64,000 nt of DNA from Pseudomonadota bacterium (GTDB lineage: Bacteria; Pseudomonadota; Alphaproteobacteria; UBA2136; JASBTF01): NCBI GenBank assembly GCA_030148545.1, contig JASBTF010000002.1, forward strand, positions 547,218-611,217. Direction: 5' to 3'. Below the pieces are notes generated by a model. It was not told where the DNA came from. It saw only the letters and a list, made by a program, of their open reading frames with translations, and ran no database searches. Positions 53,046-61,081 of this stretch are shown piece after piece. Each line of letters begins with the position of its first letter. The stretch's first letter is position 1. The translations under genes and the position numbers were made by a program.

Positions 53046-53638
53046 TGAGTTTGGTGCCTAAAACACTTTACACACGCATGCAAACTTGGGCAAGCAAGCC
53101 GGGTGCTGTGTGGGTACTGTTTGCTGTGGCGTTTTTGGAGTCTTCAGTATTTCCTATTCCGCCAGATATTTTGTTGATTCCGCTTGTGTTGCTCCATACG
53201 CAGCGGGCTTTTGTATTTGCAGCGGTGTGTACGCTAGGCTCTGTGCTTGGTGGCCTGTTTGGTTATGCTGTAGGTGCGCTGCTGTGGGATAGTGTTGGCC
53301 AAGGTATTATTAATTTCTATGGCCTGCAGGAAGGCTTTGAAACGCTAAAATCGTGGTTTAACGATTATGATGTGTTTATTGTTGGCGCCGCTGGGTTCTC
53401 ACCAATTCCGTATAAAGTGTTCACACTTATGAGTGGTGTTATGCAAACCGATATTGGTGCGTTTATCTTAGCTTCTATTGTGTCACGTGGGGCGCGGTTC
53501 TTCTTGGTAGCATGGCTATTGTGGCGTGGTGGACGCCAATGGAAAGGCTGGATTGAGAGTAATTTTTATCCGCTAACTATGGCCGCAACCGTTGCGTTGA
53601 TCCTAACTTTTTTGCTATTAAAATTCGTGTTTGGATAA
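53045..53638 (+). CDS. YqaA/DedA-like membrane protein
   Basis: A 197-residue polytopic protein of the SNARE-associated/VTT superfamily. LESSVFPIPPDILLIPL near residue 31 and the re-entrant GFSPIPYKVFTLMSG are the conserved motifs, with about five hydrophobic helices. Related proteins are thought to help lipid or lipid-carrier turnover at the inner membrane. It is translationally coupled to pcm. Confidence 0.85.
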   Translation: MSLVPKTLYTRMQTWASKPGAVWVLFAVAFLESSVFPIPPDILLIPLVLLHTQRAFVFAAVCTLGSVLGGLFGYAVGALLWDSVGQGIINFYGLQEGFETLKSWFNDYDVFIVGAAGFSPIPYKVFTLMSGVMQTDIGAFILASIVSRGARFFLVAWLLWRGGRQWKGWIESNFYPLTMAATVALILTFLLLKFVFG

Positions 53639-53649
53639 GGGGAATAATA

Positions 53650-54750
53650 ATGCCAATAAATACTCGTAAATTTTCAGCACTATTGCTTGCAACTACGGTG
53701 CTTGCTGCCTGTGGCACGCAAACGCCAGCACCAATTGTAGCTGGTAAAAACCAAGGTGGCCAAGTGCAGGAAGAAGCTGAATATACACCACAGGTGCAGC
53801 AACCATTAAGCCAGTATGTGCCAAACCAGCGTTTCCACATGGTGCGTAGCGGTGAATCTTTGTTAGATATTTCCCGCCAGTACGAAGTTTCTCCTGCTGA
53901 TATTGCTTTGGAGAATAATTTGGCTCGCGGCCAGCGTTTGGTTGTGGGGCAGCGCCTTACTATTCCTACTGGTGCTGCAGCGCCGCAGCCATTAGCGCCA
54001 GTAACAACACGCTTAAGCCAGCAAAACACAGCAACTGTAGCCCCTAAAGTACAGGCCGAACTTGTAGCGCCACCAACACCTGTTGCTAAGCCGCAGGATG
54101 TTAATGAAGCGGTAAGCGCCGTGGTAAGCGTAAATGCCGATGCACCAATCCGCTACGATGTTTACAACGTACAGCCGGGCGATACCTTATTCCGCATTGG
54201 TCGTCGTTATGGCGTGTCACCGTTTGACCTTATGGCTGCGAATGACCTAGAGCGCCCACAAGATTTGCAGGCAGGTACGCAACTGCGTGTGCCACAGCGT
54301 GGCGAAGCGGTTGATTTGGCTGCAACACAAACGCAAGTGCAGATAGACCAATCAGCAGCGCGTGCACAGGGCATTGTATGGCCAGTACGTGATGGCAAAA
54401 TTACCGCACGCTTTGGTGCCGATGGTGATGGTGTGAAGCATACAGGTATTACTCTGGCCGTGCCGGAGGGTTCTCCTGTATTGGCGGTGGATACTGGCAC
54501 AGTAATTTACGCGGGTGATGGCTTGCGTACGTATGGCAACCTTATTCTGTTACGTCACGATAATGGCTTGGTAACCGCATATGCGCATAATAGTCAATTG
54601 CAGGTTGCTAAAAACCAGCGTGTGCAAAAAGGGCAAGTTATTGCACTGAGTGGTGCGAGTGGTCAGGTTAATACACCACAGCTACACTTTGAGGTACGCC
54701 GCAATGCACGTGCTATTGACCCATTAACAGTATTGCCAAAGCAAAATTAA
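53650..54750 (+). CDS. NlpD-like lipoprotein with LysM and LytM domains
   Basis: A 366-residue lipoprotein: signal with lipobox LAAC (cysteine about 19), LysM 1 (about 58-101, FHMVRSGESLLDISRQY), LysM 2 (about 172-215, YNVQPGDTLFRIGRRY) and a C-terminal LytM/M23 domain (about 255-360). The metal site is degenerate: HTGIT instead of HXGXD and PQLHFEV instead of HLHFE. It therefore probably acts as an amidase activator in cell separation, like NlpD/EnvC, rather than as an endopeptidase. Confidence 0.88.
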   Translation: MPINTRKFSALLLATTVLAACGTQTPAPIVAGKNQGGQVQEEAEYTPQVQQPLSQYVPNQRFHMVRSGESLLDISRQYEVSPADIALENNLARGQRLVVGQRLTIPTGAAAPQPLAPVTTRLSQQNTATVAPKVQAELVAPPTPVAKPQDVNEAVSAVVSVNADAPIRYDVYNVQPGDTLFRIGRRYGVSPFDLMAANDLERPQDLQAGTQLRVPQRGEAVDLAATQTQVQIDQSAARAQGIVWPVRDGKITARFGADGDGVKHTGITLAVPEGSPVLAVDTGTVIYAGDGLRTYGNLILLRHDNGLVTAYAHNSQLQVAKNQRVQKGQVIALSGASGQVNTPQLHFEVRRNARAIDPLTVLPKQN

Positions 54751-54768
54751 AACAAAAGGATAAATAAA

Positions 54769-55143
54769 ATGTTTAATGTAGCACATGCACAAGAAGGCGC
54801 AGCACAAGCAGCAGGAATTGGCCCAAGTTATTTATTGATGTGGGTTCTGATTATTGGAATTTTTTACTTCATGATGATTCGCCCGCAAATTAAGCGTGCA
54901 AAGGAACACCGTGAATTGATGAACAACTTGCGCCGTGGCGACAAGGTGGTTACTCAAGGCGGTATCCACGGTACCATTGCTAAAGTGGCAGATGATATTA
55001 TCCACTTGAAAATTGCAGATGGCGTAGAGATTGAAATGGCTAAGGTGAGTATTGCTCATGTTGTTGTAAAAGCTGATGACGTGAAAAAGCCAGCCACGAA
55101 GAAAAAAGCAGCGCCAAAGAAAACCGCTGCTAAGAAAAAGTAG
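54769..55143 (+). CDS. yajC: Sec translocon accessory protein YajC
   Basis: An inner-membrane partner of SecDF. It has 124 residues: one membrane helix (about 18-36, LMWVLIIGIFYFMMIRPQ), then the conserved NLRRGDKVVTQGGIHGTIAKV domain, and a lysine/alanine tail (KKKAAPKKTAAKKK) like those on several ribosomal proteins in the window. It is 11 bases before secD. Confidence 0.95.
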   Translation: MFNVAHAQEGAAQAAGIGPSYLLMWVLIIGIFYFMMIRPQIKRAKEHRELMNNLRRGDKVVTQGGIHGTIAKVADDIIHLKIADGVEIEMAKVSIAHVVVKADDVKKPATKKKAAPKKTAAKKK

Positions 55144-55154
55144 AAAGAAAACCT

Positions 55155-56714
55155 ATGCTAGCCCGCTGGATTTTGGTTGTTGCGGTAGCGCTTAGCGCCG
55201 TAGCGGCAACCATCCCTAACTTTGTAACCGATGATACCGCAACGCTGTGGCCAAGTTGGTTGCCGCAAAAAACAATTACCCTTGGCTTAGACCTACAGGG
55301 CGGTGCCCACTTGGCGCTAGAGGTTGACTTGGAAGACCTCATTAAGCGTTCTTACGGTAATTTGGAAGCCCAAGTGCGCACCGAACTGCGCCAAGAAGGG
55401 CTTAATTATCGCCAGTTGCGTGCTACCAGCGAGCAGGTGAGTTTTATTGCCTTTAAACCTGAGCAGCAGGAAAGCATTAAACGCACGTTGAGCCGTAACC
55501 TGCGTGAGACAATTATTAACCAAGAAGGCGACCAGTTTATTTTGAACTTTACGCCAAACTACTTGGAGCAATTGCGTAGTCGTGCTTTAGCACAAACGGT
55601 GGAGATTCTGCGGGGCCGGGTAGATGAATTTGGTGTAGCCGAGCCTGTTATTCAGCAGCAAGGTGAGCGCCGCATTATTGTACAGCTACCGGGTATTGAT
55701 GATATTGCCCGTGCTAAAGGCGTTATTGGCCGTACCGCGCAGCTTTCTTTTTACTTGGTGAGCCGCGATAGCGACCCGTTTAGCGCGCCGCCACCAGGTT
55801 TTAAACGCATTTATGAAGAAATCACCAACCCTGCAACAGGGCAGGTGCAACGCATGCCTTACACGGTTACCCAGCGCCCTGCACTGACAGGGGAGCACCT
55901 TACCGGCGCAAGTGCCGAGTTTGACCAATATGGCCAGCCAGCGGTGATGATTCAGTTCGATGGCCGTGGTACGCAGTTGTTTGCGCGTTTGAGCAGCGAG
56001 AATGTAGGCCGCCAGTTTGCCATTGTGTTGGATAATGCCGTATATAGCGCGCCTGTTTTCCAGGAAGCAATTTTAGGTGGCCGCGCGCAAATTACAGGTA
56101 ACTTTAATGTGCAAGAAGCTGAAGATTTAGCCACTGTACTGCGTGCAGGTGCTCTGCCAGCCCCAGTAAGTGTTGTAGAAGAGCGTACCGTAGGCCCAAG
56201 TTTGGGTGCTGATAGTGTGCGCGCTGGCTTTATGGCGATTTTGATTGGCTTTGCTTTTGTGCTGGTTGTTATGGTGGTGTTTTATAACGGCTATGGTCTC
56301 ATGGCTAATACGGCACTGTTGGTTAATGTTAGCCTTATCACCGGTGTAATGAGCACGTTGGGTGCCACACTAACGTTGCCGGGTATGGCGGGTATTGTGC
56401 TCACCATTGGTATGGCGGTGGATGCTAATGTCCTGATTTTTGAGCGTATTCGTGAAGAAATTCGTGGTGGTCGCTCGCCACGTGGTGCTATTGAAGGTGG
56501 CTTTGGTAAAGCACTGAGCACCATTTTAGATGCAAACATTACCACGCTGATTACCGCAGCCATTCTATTTGCGGTAGGGAGTGGGCCACTACGTGGTTTT
56601 GCGCTGACTTTGGCAATTGGTATTATGGCTTCTATGTTTACGGCCATTGTGCTGACACGCTTGCTGATGGAAAGCTGGCTCAAGCTGCGAAAACCAAAAA
56701 TGTTAGGAATTTAG
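55155..56714 (+). CDS. secD: protein translocase subunit SecD
   Basis: With SecF it uses the proton gradient to pull exported proteins into the periplasm. It has 519 residues: the first membrane helix, the periplasmic P1 domain with LGLDLQGGAHLALEV, and a C-terminal group of five helices with VGPSLGADSVRAG and GMAVDANVLIFERIREE. The stop is 4 bases before secF. Confidence 0.97.
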   Translation: MLARWILVVAVALSAVAATIPNFVTDDTATLWPSWLPQKTITLGLDLQGGAHLALEVDLEDLIKRSYGNLEAQVRTELRQEGLNYRQLRATSEQVSFIAFKPEQQESIKRTLSRNLRETIINQEGDQFILNFTPNYLEQLRSRALAQTVEILRGRVDEFGVAEPVIQQQGERRIIVQLPGIDDIARAKGVIGRTAQLSFYLVSRDSDPFSAPPPGFKRIYEEITNPATGQVQRMPYTVTQRPALTGEHLTGASAEFDQYGQPAVMIQFDGRGTQLFARLSSENVGRQFAIVLDNAVYSAPVFQEAILGGRAQITGNFNVQEAEDLATVLRAGALPAPVSVVEERTVGPSLGADSVRAGFMAILIGFAFVLVVMVVFYNGYGLMANTALLVNVSLITGVMSTLGATLTLPGMAGIVLTIGMAVDANVLIFERIREEIRGGRSPRGAIEGGFGKALSTILDANITTLITAAILFAVGSGPLRGFALTLAIGIMASMFTAIVLTRLLMESWLKLRKPKMLGI

Positions 56715-56718
56715 AACA

Positions 56719-57648
56719 ATGGGTTTACGTATTATTCCAAGTAGTTTGCAGGTGCCCTTTTTGCAGGCGCGTTATGTAACATACGGTATTTCCAGCTTTT
56801 TGCTGTTGGCTACTATTCTGCTATTACTGTTCCGTGGGTTGAACTTTGGTATCGATTTTTCTGGCGGTACCTTGCTACAAATTCAAAGCGCGCAAGCCGT
56901 GCCAACCAGCACCGTGCGTGAGTCCGTGCTTAACTTCGGCATTACTGGCTTTTCTGTACAAGAGTTTGGCGCTGATAACGAGTACCTGATTCGTTTTCCT
57001 GGTAATATTAGCGAAGATGCGGAGCAACTGCCAAAGCTCATTGAAACACTGCAGCAAGAGCTTGGCACAGCTGTAGAGCTACGCCGTGTGGAGTTTGTAG
57101 GCCCACAAGTAGGTGCTGAGTTGCGCCAACAGGGGCTTATGGCGCTGTTGTTCGCGCTGGGTGCTATTTTGGTTTATGTATCGCTGCGGTTTGAGTTCCG
57201 CTTTGGTGTGGGGGCTATCATTGCGCTATTTCACGATGTTATCCTCACCGTGGGTTATTTCAGCCTTGTTCAGAAAGAGATTAACCTGCCGGTATTGGCA
57301 GCGCTACTAACGGTGATTGGTTACTCCTTGAACGATACCATTGTGGTGTACGACCGTATTCGTGAAAATTTGGCTCGTTACCGCAAGAAAGGGCTTATCC
57401 AAATTTTGAACATCAGCGTTAACGAAACACTGCAACGTACTTTAATGACCAGTTTAACCACATTGGTAGTGCTTATTGCGCTGCTGGTATGGGGTGGGGA
57501 GGTTATTGAGCCATTTGCCTTTACACTACTATTTGGTGTGCTGGTGGGGACATACTCTTCCATCTTTGTCGCTGCACCAGTGGTTTTATGGTTCAAAGAC
57601 TTTACCTTCTTTAAGGAAGATGACACAGTAGAGCCCAGCAAAAAGTAG
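56719..57648 (+). CDS. secF: protein translocase subunit SecF
   Basis: The partner of SecD. It has 309 residues and six membrane helices; FGIDFSGGTLLQIQ in the periplasmic domain, VGPQVGAELRQQGLMAL, and GYSLNDTIVVYDRIRENL are the family motifs. It follows secD by 4 bases and precedes the sod gene by 11. Confidence 0.97.
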   Translation: MGLRIIPSSLQVPFLQARYVTYGISSFLLLATILLLLFRGLNFGIDFSGGTLLQIQSAQAVPTSTVRESVLNFGITGFSVQEFGADNEYLIRFPGNISEDAEQLPKLIETLQQELGTAVELRRVEFVGPQVGAELRQQGLMALLFALGAILVYVSLRFEFRFGVGAIIALFHDVILTVGYFSLVQKEINLPVLAALLTVIGYSLNDTIVVYDRIRENLARYRKKGLIQILNISVNETLQRTLMTSLTTLVVLIALLVWGGEVIEPFAFTLLFGVLVGTYSSIFVAAPVVLWFKDFTFFKEDDTVEPSKK

Positions 57649-57659
57649 GAATGCATAAC

Positions 57660-58283
57660 ATGACCAACTACACCGTTCGTGAAGAACTCAAACCATCAGG
57701 CCTAAACGGCATTACTGACGACCAAATTAACGACCACTGGAACCTATACGTAGGTTACGTAAACCAAACCAACGCGTTGAACAAAGAACTAGCCGATATG
57801 CGCGCTAGCGGCAGTGGTGACAGCATGGCTTATGCTGATCGTCGCCGTCGCCTTGGCTTTGAATATAACGGCATGGTGTTGCATGAGTTTTACTTTGGTA
57901 ACATGAAAGCAGGCGAGAGTAGTGATAGCGCAACGAATTTTGTAAACGCTGTGACCGAGCAATGGGGCAGTTTTGAAGCATGGCAAACCGATTTTGCTAA
58001 CTGCGGTAAAACCCGTGGTATTGGTTGGGCTGTGTGTTATGCCGACCCTGTAACTGGCCAGCTGCAAAACCACTTTATTCAACTGCATGAGGAAGGCAAT
58101 ATTGCCAGCTTCCAACCGGTTGTGATTATGGATGTATTTGAGCATGCCTACATGGTGGACCACACCGCAGGCGGCCGCCCAACATACATCGGCGCGTTTT
58201 TGAATAACATCAACTGGCCAGAGGTGGAGGCACGCTATAACGCGGCTACGTCTCAACAGGCTACACAGCGCTTTGCCGCATAG
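57660..58283 (+). CDS. Fe/Mn-family superoxide dismutase
   Basis: Converts superoxide to peroxide and oxygen. It has 207 residues. Likely metal ligands are the histidine of NDHWNLYVGYV (about 26), that of VLHEFYFGNM, and the aspartate and histidine of MDVFEHAYMVDH. The usual DXWEH is DVFEH here, with phenylalanine replacing the outer-sphere tryptophan, so it belongs to a divergent branch. I chose ATG 57660, 9 bases after AGGA; an ATG at 57651 is too close to it. Confidence 0.83.
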   Translation: MTNYTVREELKPSGLNGITDDQINDHWNLYVGYVNQTNALNKELADMRASGSGDSMAYADRRRRLGFEYNGMVLHEFYFGNMKAGESSDSATNFVNAVTEQWGSFEAWQTDFANCGKTRGIGWAVCYADPVTGQLQNHFIQLHEEGNIASFQPVVIMDVFEHAYMVDHTAGGRPTYIGAFLNNINWPEVEARYNAATSQQATQRFAA

Positions 58284-58289
58284 GAGGTT

Positions 58290-58763
58290 ATGATGCGTAT
58301 TTGGAGTGTTCTTTCAGTTTTATTCTTGGCTTCAACCGCCATGGCGCAAGGCGCCCCAATGAGCCGCGAGGTACAAACCGAGTTTGTGCGTGTGGATCAG
58401 CGTGTAGACCGCCTGCAGGAAGAAAAAACACTCCTATTGCAACAACTGCGTGCGTTGGAGAAGGATAATCAGCAGCTACACCAACTGGTGGACGACCTGA
58501 TTAAAAAGCACACTCAGCTGACCGATAACGTGATTCGCCTAGAAAATACCGATATTACCAACCTGCGTGCGGCGCAAAAACGCCTTTACGATGATATCCC
58601 CGTATATAACTGGGGTACCGAAACACGCGACTGTTTGGGCATTGGCCAGCACCAGCAAATTAATACCGTGCGTAGTGAAGATGGTAACTACAGCTTGCGT
58701 TACCTGTGCTTCGATGGCAAAGCCATTCACCTCGGCACCGAATCCCATAACGTACCAAATTAA
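58290..58763 (+). CDS. periplasmic coiled-coil protein, unknown function
   Basis: A 157-residue protein with a signal peptide (MRIWSVLSVLFLASTAMAQ, cleavage probably after AMA), a long coiled coil (about 30-90) and a small C-terminal domain with two cysteines (TRDCLGIGQ, RYLCFDG) that could form a disulfide. GGAGG lies before two consecutive ATGs; either could start. It is 6 bases after the sod gene, probably in the same transcript. A terminator follows. Confidence 0.75.
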   Translation: MMRIWSVLSVLFLASTAMAQGAPMSREVQTEFVRVDQRVDRLQEEKTLLLQQLRALEKDNQQLHQLVDDLIKKHTQLTDNVIRLENTDITNLRAAQKRLYDDIPVYNWGTETRDCLGIGQHQQINTVRSEDGNYSLRYLCFDGKAIHLGTESHNVPN

Positions 58764-58766
58764 CCA

Positions 58767-58790
58767 AAAACGGGCTTAGCCCGCTTTTTT
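58767..58790 (+). terminator. terminator of the sod unit
   Basis: CGGGC-TTA-GCCCG followed by CTTTTTT. Confidence 0.8.
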
Positions 58791-58801
58791 ATACACACTA
58801 C

Positions 58802-58830
58802 TTGACAATATACAGGTTGCGTCCCATATC
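58802..58830 (+). promoter_or_regulatory. promoter of the gene at 58879
   Basis: A perfect -35 TTGACA, 17-bp spacer and a weak -10 (CATATC). Confidence 0.45.
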
Positions 58831-58859
58831 TCTGTTAAGGGAATAGGCCCGTTTTTTTA

Positions 58860-58881
58860 CATGCAAGGGAGATTTTGCATG
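58860..58881 (+). promoter_or_regulatory. hairpin enclosing the ribosome site and start codon
   Basis: CATGCAA and TTGCATG form a 7-bp stem; the loop GGGAGATT holds the ribosome site and the 3' arm ends with the ATG at 58879. Translation could be controlled by opening this hairpin. Confidence 0.45.
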
Positions 58882-59658
58882 AAATTTGATGAACTTGGTC
58901 AATATCTTGATGAAGCAGGTGTCACCGAAGCCGATTTGAACACGGTTTTTGATGCCGAACTTCGTGATGGTGAGCTGATTTCAGGAAAAGATCCAGAAGT
59001 CGATAAAGCCTTGGCAAGAATTGTGGGGGCTTTCACCGGTTGGGACGAAAACAAACTTGGTGTCGGACCGATTCAGCGTGTCGATACGGCATGGAGCGCC
59101 GGCTTTCTGCTGATTGTTGCGGATGTTGAGGAACCTTATGCACTCTTTGGCGGAATTGCCGAAGAGGGTGATAAGATGATTCCAGAGACTGGGCCGCTGC
59201 GTATGCCTGCTGGGTTCAATACCAAGCTTGGTTATGCTTCTGTTCGGTCACATGCTGAAGATATGCTGCAAAAATTCAATGGCGTGACTCTCGACCATTT
59301 GAAGGCAGTTCTTTTCGGCCCGGAAATTCGCACAGAATACCCTCGCGGAGGTCCGTTAGGGGCTCGTGAAGACCCTAACCGTTGGGCATTTACCTATGTT
59401 GCCTATATTAAGGAAGAGGCTGTCGAAATGTTGCTTCCTTTGGCAGGTCTTTCTCATATTGTTCGCATTACTCATGCTACGTTCATGAGTGAGTATGCCA
59501 AGTTGAGCAATGGTGAAGATTCACGACTTTCGCGTTTCCCGCAGCAAGCTGCAGAGTTTGCCAAAATTTGGCCTGACAGCTGGTTGGCGTGGAATATGAA
59601 TGGTGCACGGTTTACTTTTGATACGGGTGAACTGGGCTATCCACGTCAGCTTGGTTGA
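58879..59658 (+). CDS. hypothetical protein, 259 residues
   Basis: A soluble acidic protein I cannot assign, starting MKFDELGQYLDEAGVTEADL. It contains RVDTAWSAGFLLIVADV, FGPEIRTEYPRGGP and an aromatic C-terminal part (WPDSWLAWNMNGARFTF). There is no signal peptide or membrane segment. I chose ATG 58879 because GGGAGA lies 6-12 bases upstream; an ATG at 58861 is in frame but lies in the leader hairpin. GTC, CTT, TCA and AGA codons differ clearly from the neighbours, suggesting acquisition from elsewhere. Confidence 0.7.
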   Translation: MKFDELGQYLDEAGVTEADLNTVFDAELRDGELISGKDPEVDKALARIVGAFTGWDENKLGVGPIQRVDTAWSAGFLLIVADVEEPYALFGGIAEEGDKMIPETGPLRMPAGFNTKLGYASVRSHAEDMLQKFNGVTLDHLKAVLFGPEIRTEYPRGGPLGAREDPNRWAFTYVAYIKEEAVEMLLPLAGLSHIVRITHATFMSEYAKLSNGEDSRLSRFPQQAAEFAKIWPDSWLAWNMNGARFTFDTGELGYPRQLG

Positions 59659-59674
59659 TAGCTGATGTTTTAGG

Positions 59675-59713
59675 GAGAACCCCCAGCTTAGCGGCTGGGG
59701 GTTCTCTTGTTTT
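59675..59713 (+). terminator. terminator between the hypothetical gene and mgtE
   Basis: A 13-bp stem GAGAACCCCCAGC / GCTGGGGGTTCTC, loop TTAGCG, followed by TTGTTTT. Confidence 0.88.
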
Positions 59714-61081
59714 CTACAGTAAGAAATACGCGCCAAGGCCGAGGAAGACGAAGAAGCCACCAACATCGGTAACGGTGGTTACCAGTACGCCAGCGCTAAT
59801 CGCTGGGTCTTTACCTAGCTTTTTGAGCAGAATAGGGATCAGGTAACCCGCTAGTGCGGCAAACAGGTGGTTAGCCACCGTGGCTGCTAAAATAACCCCA
59901 GCCAGAGACCAATTGTTGTAGAAAACCCCTGTAATAGCGGCCAGCCCCAGCGCGAGCAGTAGGCCGTTTAAACTACCAACCAGAACCTCCTTACGCAGTA
60001 GGTACCAAGCATTTTTGCTGTTAATTTGTTTAGCGCTTAGCGCCCGCACCGTTACCGTGAGTGTTTGAGTTGCGGCATTACCGCCCATGCTGGCCACAAT
60101 AGGCATCAACACCGCTAGTGCTACCAATTGGGCAATAGCATCATCAAAAAAGGCAATTACAATACTGGCCAAAATAGCGGTAAATAAATTGAGCACCAAC
60201 CAAGGGAAGCGGTGCCACGCTGTTTCGTGTAATGGGGCAAACAAATCCTCGGTTTCATCCAAACCAGCAGCGCGATAGGCTTCACGCTCGCGGTCTTCTA
60301 GCACTACATCCAGCACGTCATCAATGGTGATACGCCCCAGTAGGCGGTTTTTGTCATCCACCACGGCACAGTTGTGCATATCGTATTTTTCAAACACATC
60401 CACTACATCTTTTTGTGGGGCTTCGGGCGTAAATTTTAGCGGGTCCTCACGCATAACATCTTCCAGCTTTGCGCGTAGAGGTTGCTTAACCAGCCGTGGA
60501 ATAGAAACCGTGCCCACCAGCTCGTTTTTACTGGTGGTAACAAAAATGGTCCCAATATTTTCTGGTAAGTCGCCAGAATCTTTGCGGATTTGTTTGAGCA
60601 CATCACCAACGGTGCTGGTGCGTCGTGCCGCAAAAACCTCAGCCTGCATCAGGCCACCGGCGGTCTCGGGGTCGTAGGTGGCAAGTTTTTTAGAGTCCTT
60701 ATCGCGCAGAATACGCAACACAGCCTTTTGCTGATCACCCTCTAACTCCTGAACAATATCGGCCTTGTCGTCAGACTCTAGCTCTTCCACCGCTTGCGCC
60801 ACTTCGCGCGGGGTCATTTCAGCCAGCAAATCTTCCCGAACACCATCGTTCAGCTCAGCAAGAATATCCCCAACATGCTCTTGGTCAATATGCTCCAGCA
60901 ATACGCGGCGGTCAGCACGGGGGAGAGATTCTAAAACATCGGCAATATCCGCTGGGTGTAGCGGTGTGAGCAGGGCATCTAGCGCCTCGGGTTGCTCTTG
61001 CAGTGCCTGCAAAACCTCAGCAATACCAGCTTCATCAAGCCCAACATGGGGTTTTAGCTCGGTATTGCTGTGCTGAGTCAT
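59714..61081 (-). CDS. mgtE: magnesium transporter MgtE
   Basis: An inner-membrane Mg2+ channel gated by cytoplasmic magnesium. It has 455 residues: MgtE N domain (about 15-130, with PADIADVLESLPRADR), tandem CBS domains (about 135-255), and five membrane helices from about 280 with the pore segment PIVASMGGNAATQTLTVTVR. It overlaps the end of maeB by 4 bases and is the second gene of that transcript. Confidence 0.95.
   Translation of the reverse strand: MTQHSNTELKPHVGLDEAGIAEVLQALQEQPEALDALLTPLHPADIADVLESLPRADRRVLLEHIDQEHVGDILAELNDGVREDLLAEMTPREVAQAVEELESDDKADIVQELEGDQQKAVLRILRDKDSKKLATYDPETAGGLMQAEVFAARRTSTVGDVLKQIRKDSGDLPENIGTIFVTTSKNELVGTVSIPRLVKQPLRAKLEDVMREDPLKFTPEAPQKDVVDVFEKYDMHNCAVVDDKNRLLGRITIDDVLDVVLEDREREAYRAAGLDETEDLFAPLHETAWHRFPWLVLNLFTAILASIVIAFFDDAIAQLVALAVLMPIVASMGGNAATQTLTVTVRALSAKQINSKNAWYLLRKEVLVGSLNGLLLALGLAAITGVFYNNWSLAGVILAATVANHLFAALAGYLIPILLKKLGKDPAISAGVLVTTVTDVGGFFVFLGLGAYFLL

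Noticed and set aside
53650-54750. An active M23 endopeptidase
   Set aside because: The HXGXD and HXH metal motifs are both broken, so an NlpD/EnvC-like activator is more likely.
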